This document shows, in pieces, positions 39,128 through 46,007 of a DNA stretch of 64,000 nt (positions within the stretch are counted from its first letter, which is position 1; the number at the start of each line of letters is the position of its first letter). The notes beneath the pieces were generated by a model, which was given only the letters and a program-made list of their open reading frames with translations, searched no databases and was not told the origin of the DNA. A program made the translations under genes and the position numbers. This DNA comes from Vreelandella zhanjiangensis DSM 21076 (GTDB lineage: Bacteria; Pseudomonadota; Gammaproteobacteria; Pseudomonadales; Halomonadaceae), in the NCBI RefSeq assembly GCF_000377665.1, contig NZ_KB898649.1:248001-312000 (forward strand), written 5' to 3'.

Positions 39128-39137
39128 TTCAGCCCCT

Positions 39138-39572
39138 TCAAACGGCTTCCATCCAGTACTGCGTTGCTGTCTCACCACATCTTGTAAACCCCAGCCGCTC
39201 GTATAAAGCAATAGCATGGCTCTGCTTTAAGACACGAAGCCGTAAAGGCATGCCTGCCGCTCGTGCCTTTTCCAGTTCCTCACGCACAACTTGCGTTCCA
39301 ATCCCCTGCCCTTGATATTCAGGCGCAAGAAATATGTCTCGCAGCTGAATAAATCCCTCTTCGTTTGTTATCCATACGGCGCCTACATAGGTACCGTTTA
39401 GCGCTATGATTTCAAAACCACCCTGGTGCCATTTCTCATCAAAAGCCAACTTTTGAGGTTTAACTTCCCAAGCGCCGAACTGACGCTCGACAACTTTTTG
39501 ATAGGCGCTTGAATATGCGCTCCAGATGAAATCGCGATCACTTTCTTCTGCTATCAATCTGGCAATTTGCAT
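39138..39572 (-). CDS. GNAT-family N-acetyltransferase (last gene of the cassette array)
   Basis: The 144-residue protein has the GNAT acetyl-CoA motif IFLAPEYQGQGIGTQVVREE and the following LRLRVLKQSHAIALYERLGF, so it should acetylate a small molecule or peptide amine. Acetyltransferases are common integron cargo. It follows the attC at 39628-39702 in the reading direction of the array, but no attC is found after its stop. It is therefore either a cassette that lost its 3' recombination site or a resident gene next to the array end. Confidence 0.88.
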   Translation of the reverse strand: MQIARLIAEESDRDFIWSAYSSAYQKVVERQFGAWEVKPQKLAFDEKWHQGGFEIIALNGTYVGAVWITNEEGFIQLRDIFLAPEYQGQGIGTQVVREELEKARAAGMPLRLRVLKQSHAIALYERLGFTRCGETATQYWMEAV

Positions 39573-39627
39573 TTTTTTATAGCGCTCAAATCGATCACTG
39601 GAAGCTTAATGTAACATGGCATAGCAC

Positions 39628-39702
39628 TGCCAACACGGGCAGCTTTGGAGTGGAGGCGAAGCCGCAACGCAAAAGATGTCCCTGTGCTTGGCCTTGTTAG
39701 CC
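39628..39702 (-). repeat. attC site 1 (after the cassette gene 39697-40335)
   Basis: On the minus strand it runs from GGCTAAC to GTTGGCA over 75 bases with partly complementary arms (GGCCAAGC facing GCTGCCC). The TAA stop of the preceding gene lies inside the first box. Its middle shares TGCGGCTTCG-CTCCA with attC 3, which supports common descent. Confidence 0.78.
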
Positions 39703-40335
39703 ATTTCCAGTGGTATCCAGATAAACGAAGAACCCTGTCGTAGTCTCATTATCTGAACCTGTTATTCCTTTATATGAGAATTGCACAAAAAGAGGATATG
39801 CATTGGCTGAATAAAATTCATTCTCATCTTTAACATGTTTTTCACGCAACTCCGTCATAAACTGCTCTGGAACATTTGCCTTCAGTCCAAAACCTACGAT
39901 ATCCCGAATTCGGCCTTTGTCTGACAATAGTTCCTGTAGTTCACTTACCGAGATCAATGGAATACCGAGCTCCTGATCTGGCTGCAAGGACAAGTTTCCA
40001 GAACCCAGCATATTTGACCCACTAATCTGTTTTGAAATAATTTTGTCGTTTCCGTCATAAATATCTACATTGAAATTTTTAGCTGGCCCCTTCGATCTAT
40101 TTTCAAAATAAAGAGTTAGAAATGGTTCAGGGTCACCTAACCATTGCATGGCGTTCGCATCAACCAATTCCACTTTCGGTCTGTACTCCTCCTGCGCGAC
40201 TTGTTTAAGAACATCTTCTTCTGGGAAAAGTGTGTAAATAGCGATTGCCAATGCGGCAATTCCTACCATGAGACCCCAAAACGAATATTTGCTTGGAAGA
40301 GACCACTTCTTGTACTGCTTTAGTTTGGGTATCAA
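39697..40335 (-). CDS. cassette-borne hypothetical protein with one N-terminal membrane helix
   Basis: The 212-residue protein starts at a TTG preceded by GGAG at five bases. After a basic head it has one membrane segment at about residues 18-36 (YSFWGLMVGIAALAIAIYTLF), then a soluble domain with predicted beta content (FLTLYFENRSKGPAKNFNVD). I do not recognise the family. The stop codon is embedded in the attC box. An exported or membrane-anchored sensor-like role is possible but unsupported. Confidence 0.75.
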   Translation of the reverse strand: MIPKLKQYKKWSLPSKYSFWGLMVGIAALAIAIYTLFPEEDVLKQVAQEEYRPKVELVDANAMQWLGDPEPFLTLYFENRSKGPAKNFNVDIYDGNDKIISKQISGSNMLGSGNLSLQPDQELGIPLISVSELQELLSDKGRIRDIVGFGLKANVPEQFMTELREKHVKDENEFYSANAYPLFVQFSYKGITGSDNETTTGFFVYLDTTGNG

Positions 40336-40369
40336 ATTTTCTCCATTTATGCTTCGTGAGGTCGGGTAT

Positions 40370-40447
40370 TGCTAACGCCCGGCACAGCGGGCCATTTGTA
40401 GCGACGTGAAAGCGAAAAATGGCTCTGATTGCTGCCGCTTGTTAGAA
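40370..40447 (-). repeat. attC site 2 (after the cassette gene 40452-41405)
   Basis: On the minus strand it runs TTCTAAC...GTTAGCA over 78 bases. Inner boxes GCGGCAGC and GCTGTGCCG pair with one unpaired base, as expected for the folded recombination substrate. The loop region carries GCCATTTTT and AAATGGC arms and resembles attC 5. Confidence 0.85.
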
Positions 40448-40451
40448 GCTT

Positions 40452-41405
40452 CTAGCCATCGACTATAGGTTGTAAGCCAGATTTTACCTCTCCCTTTGTA
40501 AAAGCTGAGATGAAATATCCCGGCGCGAAACCGTTCTTTTCATTGTGTTGTTGAAGGAGTTGCTTAGCGCGAATTGTCAGGGTCGAAGTGGAAACCAAAA
40601 CCCCTGGTTTTTCAGCTTGCCTAAGCATATACAGGAAGCCGCGCATGGTGTTTACCCCGACTTTTTGTTGATACGCTTTCGTTTCTATTAGTAGATCTCC
40701 TTTCCGTGTGGAGACCTCGAATTCAGGGCCATAAACTGGTTGCTGCGGAGTAGCTTTCAATTCTTGGCTCAAAGTTAAATTCATCTCTTTGAGTACTTCG
40801 CCCACCATTCTACTATATTCATAGCCTCTATGGCTTACTGTACCTTCTTCAAAAGGTATGTTTTCCTCGTCCAATTCAATTTCTACCTCAGCATCTTTTT
40901 TATTCTTTTGTATGATGCTTAGAAAACCAACAACTCCAGATATAAGACCTAATAAAACCGAAAGAGTGGTCAAATAATTGAATTGCCACCACCTATCTTC
41001 CTTAGCAGGGATATCGCTTACGCTATCGATTAATTCTTGGACTTTAGATCTAATATCATTTCTTTTTTCTAATGGAATATAAATATTCTTTGAGAAGCCA
41101 TTGCGAACAAGCAGCAATGTCTGTTTTGTGGAAAAAGGAAAGTCTATTTTATAAAAAACTTCCTTTTGCTCTATTGCTGACTCGACCTCCATAATCGACA
41201 GTTCCTCGCCAGCAAAAAGTTTTTCCCCAACTTCATGAATAATCTCTCCTTGCGCCAGCGCAGATTTACTATATAGATTATCTTTCACATAGTCAGGTAT
41301 GTAAAACAAGCCAAAATAGAAGGTTGCAATAACACCAACTAGGCTAAATAGGTTCCAGAATCGACCTAGCGCCCACTGCCATCCTTTTTTTAATTCATCA
41401 TACAC
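40452..41405 (-). CDS. cassette-borne membrane protein with a PD-(D/E)xK-like nuclease domain
   Basis: The 317-residue protein has membrane segments at about 17-35 and 147-167 flanking an extracytoplasmic loop. A soluble C-terminal domain follows from about 195. The latter contains GPEFEVSTRKGDLLIETKAY, with acidic residues, then D and ETK, as in the PD-(D/E)xK restriction-like fold (Mrr-type), followed by a helical stretch and LVSTSTLTIRAKQLL. I infer a membrane-tethered nuclease, perhaps anti-phage. No specific family is recognised. The ribosome site is not clear (GGAG is 15 bases away), so the start could be internal. Confidence 0.7.
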   Translation of the reverse strand: MYDELKKGWQWALGRFWNLFSLVGVIATFYFGLFYIPDYVKDNLYSKSALAQGEIIHEVGEKLFAGEELSIMEVESAIEQKEVFYKIDFPFSTKQTLLLVRNGFSKNIYIPLEKRNDIRSKVQELIDSVSDIPAKEDRWWQFNYLTTLSVLLGLISGVVGFLSIIQKNKKDAEVEIELDEENIPFEEGTVSHRGYEYSRMVGEVLKEMNLTLSQELKATPQQPVYGPEFEVSTRKGDLLIETKAYQQKVGVNTMRGFLYMLRQAEKPGVLVSTSTLTIRAKQLLQQHNEKNGFAPGYFISAFTKGEVKSGLQPIVDG

Positions 41406-41432
41406 GTTAAACTTAGCTCCGTTTGTGAGTAA

Positions 41433-41517
41433 TTCTAACGCCAGCCAGCATGCGCGGCTATGGAATGGAGCCGAAGCCGCAATGTAGTGGACGTCGCCGT
41501 GACTGGCCTTGTTAGGC
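41433..41517 (-). repeat. attC site 3 (after the cassette gene 41533-42045)
   Basis: On the minus strand it runs GCCTAAC...GTTAGAA over 85 bases. GGCCAGTCA at one side pairs with TGCTGGCTGGC at the other with a bulge. The central part resembles attC 1. Confidence 0.87.
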
Positions 41518-41532
41518 TTGGTTGCAACATAA

Positions 41533-42045
41533 TTAAAATGTGCAGCGCAAAACTACACCGATTTTCGCCATGCTCTCATCGAAAGCATAAGACAAAGATT
41601 CTAGGGCGCGTTCACTTTCTGCTGCACTCTTTGCGAGCAATACCGCTGTCATCTTAGCCCGCAAAAGCTTGATGTTTTCTCGCAGTGAGTCATCAGCGAT
41701 TCGCTCAGATAGAATTGAGAGTTCCTTGTTCGACAGACGTATTTCATTGTCCAGATCGCAATTAAGCAGTGCGGGCACAGACTCGGATTGCCGGTTTCTA
41801 TAATGATCCATATCTTCCAAGTGAGCTTTGGCTACCAGTCGCATTGTGCTGGATAAAACATCCTGGATCCTTATAAAGTTATTACATTGAAACTCGCGCA
41901 ATTTTTCTTCTCGGGCGTAGGCAGCCTCATCCCTTTTTATTCCTCGACGGTTCTTCTCAGTTATCACCGTGGTAAGGATGCTGGCTGAAGCACCAGCAAC
42001 CGTACCAACGACCGTTCCGATAAAGCCCCACGTTACTGGTTCCAA
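41533..42045 (-). CDS. cassette-borne hypothetical protein, N-terminal membrane helix plus coiled-coil
   Basis: The 170-residue product begins at a TTG codon seven bases after GGGAG. Residues 1-28 (EPVTWGFIGTVVGTVAGASA) form one glycine-rich membrane segment, followed by a charged, largely helical body (KNRRGIKRDEAAYAREEKLR). The layout, one N-terminal helix then a cytosolic coil, is common among small cassette proteins. No known domain is recognised. Confidence 0.72.
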   Translation of the reverse strand: MEPVTWGFIGTVVGTVAGASASILTTVITEKNRRGIKRDEAAYAREEKLREFQCNNFIRIQDVLSSTMRLVAKAHLEDMDHYRNRQSESVPALLNCDLDNEIRLSNKELSILSERIADDSLRENIKLLRAKMTAVLLAKSAAESERALESLSYAFDESMAKIGVVLRCTF

Positions 42046-42065
42046 ATGGAATCTCCCGTGAAAGT

Positions 42066-42125
42066 GCCTAACGCCGCCAGCAGAGGCCGAGCAAAGCGAG
42101 GTCCTGCTGACTGGCTTTGTTAACT
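42066..42125 (-). repeat. attC site 4 (after the RHIM-motif cassette)
   Basis: On the minus strand it runs AGTTAAC...GTTAGGC over 60 bases, with AGCCAGTCAGCAG facing CTGCTGGCGGC. It is the shortest and most symmetrical site of the array. The in-frame stop of the frameshifted gene falls inside AGTTAAC. Confidence 0.88.
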
Positions 42126-42634
42126 ATATATTGCCCCCAGTAAACTCGAAACCGAACCACCCAAAACTGATGCTACAGTTGGATTAGTAATTAAGGATTT
42201 TAAAAGCCCCTTTGCCTCTTCCTTCTGCGCTGGCGATGAGTCCGAAATTTCGATTTCTCTGGCTAGTTGCTCGAATGAATTAACTATATTTTGGACATTG
42301 CCGTCACCAACCTGAACATTAGAATTACTTATATGATAAGTTGTATTAGAAGCCTTTTTTCGGCCTTTTGTTGTTTTGATTCTTTTTCAATTGTAAGTGA
42401 ATAGTGCGCCTTGATACTTCCCAATCCAGTACTGAACTGGGAGTCAACTACAACGTACCGGACTTCGGTGCCATTAGGGAGTGGCTGAATCACTACATCG
42501 CCTTCGCACACGGATAGCTTATCATCAAAAACTGTGAGTTTATTCCCACCAAACTTAGTTTTAATAGGGCCGTATCGCTTTCCTTGGGAATCTTCAATAT
42601 ATGCGTCGTCTGTCATCATTCTTTGAATAGACAC
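42120..42634 (-). pseudogene. frameshifted cassette gene; restored product about 171 residues with a RHIM-like motif
   Basis: From a GTG at 42634, six bases after GGAG, the frame reads VSIQRMMTDDAYIED... and stops at 42329 after 101 codons. Coding sense continues in another frame to a TAA at 42120, inside the attC box. The two join if the six-A run (T-run 42355-42360 on the plus strand) had one more base. The first part is a beta-rich domain with QPLPNGTEVRYVVVD. The second part contains SNSNVQVGDGNVQNIV (VQVGDGN at 42297-42317), matching the RHIM core I/V-Q-I/V/L-G-x-x-N, then an amphipathic helix and a Gly/Ser hydrophobic tail. Real mutation, sequencing error and slippage cannot be told apart here. 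Confidence 0.7.
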
Positions 42635-42649
42635 CGTACTCTCCTTTAA

Positions 42650-42727
42650 AGTTAACGCCCGTAACACCGGGCTATTTTTTGGCGCGAAGCGACGGAAAAT
42701 AGCTCCGCGTGATTACACTTGTTAGGC
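42650..42727 (-). repeat. attC site 5 (after the DUF4238 cassette)
   Basis: On the minus strand it runs GCCTAAC...GTTAACT over 78 bases. GTGTAATCAC faces GTGTTAC, and the extended stem includes GCTATTTT against AAAATAGC. It is similar in its middle to attC 2. Confidence 0.87.
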
Positions 42728-43660
42728 TCGCTTTAGCAGAGTATTTCCCTTACAGATTTCTCCACCTTTTGCTACATAATTGAAATTATTTTTTGCAGCA
42801 AAAACTCTTTGGTAGCTGTTAGCAATAATTTTACTGTTTAGAATGGCTACTAAGGGCTTATTGGCCTCAGCAACTGCATCATCACGATCAAATTCACCAA
42901 CGAGCGCTAATTTTTTTGAAATCGGGAAATAAACCATAGTATCTCTTAAACCAAACCCAGGAGACATAAACTGTGGAGCTTGATCTGGATTATGCCAAGT
43001 TAAGCTTACTGGGTTATCAGTAGTAATAAACTCTCCCGATTCCCCTCCAGCTTTAACTAGTGTCCAGTTTCTCATATGAAGCAATTCAGTGATCTGTTGC
43101 ATTCCAATTAACTCCATATGAATTTTATGTTCTTTCTTAACGGCTATATCGTACTCTTGCCCTTCAACAAACGCCTTCATTTCTTCATAGGTCTTACCAT
43201 TGGAGATGTCCTCACCTGTATCAGCTTTTACTTTTGTGATTTGTGACTCCCACCTTTCTTTAGCTTCCAAAGTCATTGCCATCGTCATTTTAGCAATTTG
43301 AATAAGTGGTTTAGACAAGTGTTCACGCATCTCAGGTGACTTGATAGCAAGCATACCAATAAGCTCAAGAATTAAATCCTTAGTTTCACCCGAAAAGTTT
43401 AAGGTTTCTGGTAGTTCTTGTAATGCTTTGGCTACTTTACTCTCGAATTCAGACTGCGCCTTTTCAATTACTTCAGGATCTACTCCCTCAATTTCTACTC
43501 GATTGAAATCCCGTATTCCGCCAACATTCCTAGGAGTTGTTTCAAACGTTTTTGATTCTTTTAGATCTATTACCGTAAGTTTAGATTTTTTAGCATTTCC
43601 CTGAGTAAATCCTTTCAAATAACACTGAGACAAATAGTGGTGATGTCGTGATGCACTCAT
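42722..43660 (-). CDS. cassette-borne DUF4238 protein
   Basis: The 312-residue protein starts MSASRHHHYLSQCYLKGFT, which fits the HY-x-P/S-Q-x-YL-x-x-F signature of DUF4238, and continues with KLTVIDLKE and a later FITTDNPVSL segment, also typical. The biochemical role of DUF4238 is not known to me. The ATG follows AGGAG at five bases. The TAG stop at 42722-42724 overlaps the GCCTAAC box of attC 5. Confidence 0.82.
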   Translation of the reverse strand: MSASRHHHYLSQCYLKGFTQGNAKKSKLTVIDLKESKTFETTPRNVGGIRDFNRVEIEGVDPEVIEKAQSEFESKVAKALQELPETLNFSGETKDLILELIGMLAIKSPEMREHLSKPLIQIAKMTMAMTLEAKERWESQITKVKADTGEDISNGKTYEEMKAFVEGQEYDIAVKKEHKIHMELIGMQQITELLHMRNWTLVKAGGESGEFITTDNPVSLTWHNPDQAPQFMSPGFGLRDTMVYFPISKKLALVGEFDRDDAVAEANKPLVAILNSKIIANSYQRVFAAKNNFNYVAKGGEICKGNTLLKRA

Positions 43661-43693
43661 TCAAACTCCTAAAGCACGGTGATCCAAAGATGA

Positions 43694-43765
43694 GCCTAAC
43701 GCTTTGCTCACCGGTAAATTAGGAGCGCAGCGAGTAATTTATCCGCGTGCAGCAACTTGTTATGT
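43694..43765 (-). repeat. attC site 6 (after the DUF4209 cassette)
   Basis: On the minus strand it runs ACATAAC...GTTAGGC over 72 bases. GTTGCT faces AGCAAA, and a central stem pairs GGATAAATTA with TAATTTACC. Its first box is the exact reverse complement of GTTATGT at 45783-45777, the start of the same cassette. Confidence 0.86.
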
Positions 43766-43796
43766 GCCTGGCCAATGTCGGCAACTGATATAGCGA

Positions 43797-45758
43797 TTAC
43801 TGCTTTGGTCCTGTATCAGCGAGTGATCGAATCACCAGTCTAAGAATCATCCACCAAGCGTAAATGGTATGTATTGATGACGAGGTATTATCATCCAACA
43901 ATCCATGGGCCACCTCATTGCGCAAATTAAATCCCAGCGCATCAGTAAACACACTTTTTATCTCGAAGGTTAAATCTTCGCCGAATAAATCAATCGCTTC
44001 TTGCATCTCCATCAGCGTGCTTAATCCATTCTCATTTTCAATCCCTTCCCTATCAATATTACTCGTATGTGCTCCAGCTTCCTTTAACTGTGATCGAACA
44101 ATGTTTTCAGTTTGCGGGCAAAGTAAGTGAATCGCGGTGCCAAATTCATGCTCGAAACCTAGCCAAAGCGCACATCCCAATAGTTCCTCTCGATTTTTTG
44201 GAACTATAGGCGAGTGGTGACAAGCGGCCACCATAAGCTCTTTTGTAAATCTATACTCCATAAGCAATTGTCTAAGCGCCGGTAGTATTTGGCCTTCAAC
44301 CACAAGCTGAATTTCAATAGAAAACTGTTGTTGTATTTGCCTATGCAGCGCTGCTTGATTAGCAGGATCATCTTCACCTGCTCCCAAATTCATGGGGGGG
44401 ATTTTTGCAATGACACGCCCATCACTGCTCATATGGCTAGATCCAAATAAGCTGCCAAACAGGCTTTTCTGCATTATTTCTTTTGCGCTTTCACTAAGCT
44501 TCTTGTATTTTGGTCCGGCGAATAATCCGGTGAAATATAGTAGTGCTTCTTCTGAGCTTCGCTTCCCAGAGACATGCTGAACAGATTGTTTCGACATGCC
44601 GGAAATATCTATCCCCGGGGTTTGAACCATACCCATTTCATCTAGGGAGGCTTTTCCTGAGGTTGCTACTTTGTCACGAATTGATACTATTTTCTCCTCA
44701 ACACCATAAGCACCTCGATGTTTAGTAGGAATTCGACGATATGCTTGTATAGCGTTTTCATAGAAGGAGTTAGCAACCATATTGCTCCCGCTAGATCGTG
44801 AATCTGCTTCTAGTTCAAAACATTCAGCTATCGCAATTAGAGACTCCAGCCATCCATTCTCATCATTGCATTGGTTGTACTTCTTTGAAGCCAACTCAAA
44901 GTAGGACCTAGCGGAATGAAAGTCACTATCTCCCAGTAAATCTTTTGCCTTTCTATGAAGAGAAGCAGCTATATCCTCTCTAAAATCACCATCAATTTTA
45001 AGAATATCCAATAAGTCCGCTATCCAAAGCGTCATAAATTTGCTTCTTGGATATTCAGAACAAAAGGCTGAAAACAGCTGGCTCTTGATCGCGTTTAAAC
45101 GATCAAAGTCTCTGATTTGCATACATAGCCGTGCGGCACGTTCCCAGCAGTCGTTTACATCACGATGCCAAGTTTCATCGTCAATCGGTTGATAAACATA
45201 CGAATCTATTGCCGCCTTCGCATGTTCTGGTTTTTTTGGTTTTCTTAATAGCCATAGCAGGTCGGCGATTCTTGCCTTCAGCCATGGCTCTTTGATGTCG
45301 TGGAGAATTTCCTCGAAAAACGCCAACTCTTCTTGGGTAAAGTCATCTGGGAGAGCTGATCGACGCCCTGCCTGAAAGTCTTGAAAAAAGGGCTTGAATG
45401 GTTCATTTAGACTACTGGGGGCCAGCATCATTGACGCACAGCGACTTAATAAATTCAGAATTCTTCCCTGTTCTTCTTGACCCGCTTCTGACTTTTCCTT
45501 CGCACTCTTATCAAGACTTTGCATAACGGAAGAATAGCCATAATGCCGTTCTGTCGAGTCGTCATAATTCCAGTTCAATGCAACAAACTCGTCACGGCTA
45601 TAGCTTTTTATTGAACTATTCATCACCCAGAATTCCTTTCTTCTTGAAAATGACTCATTCCGCTTTTTTTTGAGAGCGTTAATTTTACGTGCTCTACGTC
45701 TTTTCACATCCCGTCTTCGTTTAACGTTCTTGACAGGCCTCGTGACATTTCTACTCAT
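43797..45758 (-). CDS. cassette-borne DUF4209 protein with an RNxxxHG (HEPN-like) motif
   Basis: The product is 653 residues from the ATG at 45758, or 608 from an ATG at 45623 that has a better AAGGA box. The first 45 residues are almost all basic and may not be translated. The C-terminal region has EGQILPALRQLLMEYRF and then GFNLRNEVAHGLLDD, an exact fit to the conserved RNxxxHG motif of DUF4209. R-x4-H is also the catalytic motif of HEPN ribonucleases, so RNA cleavage is a reasonable hypothesis. The N-terminal 350 residues look helical and repeat-like. It is unusually long for a cassette gene. A defence role is inferred, not shown. Confidence 0.8.
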   Translation of the reverse strand: MSRNVTRPVKNVKRRRDVKRRRARKINALKKKRNESFSRRKEFWVMNSSIKSYSRDEFVALNWNYDDSTERHYGYSSVMQSLDKSAKEKSEAGQEEQGRILNLLSRCASMMLAPSSLNEPFKPFFQDFQAGRRSALPDDFTQEELAFFEEILHDIKEPWLKARIADLLWLLRKPKKPEHAKAAIDSYVYQPIDDETWHRDVNDCWERAARLCMQIRDFDRLNAIKSQLFSAFCSEYPRSKFMTLWIADLLDILKIDGDFREDIAASLHRKAKDLLGDSDFHSARSYFELASKKYNQCNDENGWLESLIAIAECFELEADSRSSGSNMVANSFYENAIQAYRRIPTKHRGAYGVEEKIVSIRDKVATSGKASLDEMGMVQTPGIDISGMSKQSVQHVSGKRSSEEALLYFTGLFAGPKYKKLSESAKEIMQKSLFGSLFGSSHMSSDGRVIAKIPPMNLGAGEDDPANQAALHRQIQQQFSIEIQLVVEGQILPALRQLLMEYRFTKELMVAACHHSPIVPKNREELLGCALWLGFEHEFGTAIHLLCPQTENIVRSQLKEAGAHTSNIDREGIENENGLSTLMEMQEAIDLFGEDLTFEIKSVFTDALGFNLRNEVAHGLLDDNTSSSIHTIYAWWMILRLVIRSLADTGPKQ

Positions 45759-45776
45759 GATCCATCTCTGAGTGAC

Positions 45777-45846
45777 ACATAACAGTGATTATATATCTGT
45801 CTGCATAACCCCAATGAACGCGCCAGCACGTTCATTGGGGTTATCT
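45777..45846 (-). repeat. attC 7-like or attI-like site at the right end of the array
   Basis: The box GTTATGT (minus strand, 45783-45777) opens the DUF4209 cassette and matches its attC 6 partner exactly, so this junction is real. The region beyond holds a box AGATAAC (45846-45840) and a perfect hairpin between them, but the L-type boxes with an unpaired base are not clear. It could be an unusual attC, a remnant attI or a secondary integration site. Confidence 0.5.
45805..45844. repeat. perfect 16-bp inverted repeat at the head of the array
   Basis: ATAACCCCAATGAACG (45805-45820) and CGTTCATTGGGGTTAT (45829-45844) are exact complements around an eight-base spacer. No T-run follows on either strand, so a terminator is not the obvious reading. 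The rest of the stretch from 45847 to 46007 holds no gene and no integrase that I can see. Confidence 0.8.
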
Positions 45847-46007
45847 AGCCGCCTAGATTAAATCTACCTCATTGATTCTATTGCTAGCAAAGCAAATTTT
45901 GGCTGCCTATCCAAAATCGCGTGCCTTCTCGCTTTGCCTGTAGCACATGGATGGCTGAGAGCAGCGTCCTACCTCCATGTGTGTGCAGCCGAGCCAGAGC
46001 GCTATGA

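Larger units (their letters stand above)
39628..45846 (-). mobile_element. integron cassette array without integrase (CALIN), six cassettes plus a possible seventh
   Basis: Six attC sites of 60-85 bases alternate with single genes that all read on the minus strand. Most genes end within about 15 bases of, or inside, the RYYYAAC-type box of the next attC. Cassette junctions fall at about 45782, 43699, 42655, 42071, 41438, 40375 and 39633. For each cassette the GTTRRRY-type box at its start is the reverse complement of the box opening the attC at its end: GTTATGT/ACATAAC, GTTAGGC/GCCTAAC, GTTAACT/AGTTAAC, GTTAGGC/GCCTAAC and GTTAGAA/TTCTAAC match fully, and GTTAGCA/GGCTAAC in six of seven bases. 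That is the expected footprint of excisable circles. No integron integrase gene or clear attI lies in the window. The block is visibly AT-richer than its flanks. Confidence 0.88.

Noticed and set aside
45805..45844. Rho-independent terminator
   Set aside because: The stem is perfect, but neither strand has a T-run after it, and it sits at the cassette junction, so I list it as an inverted repeat instead.
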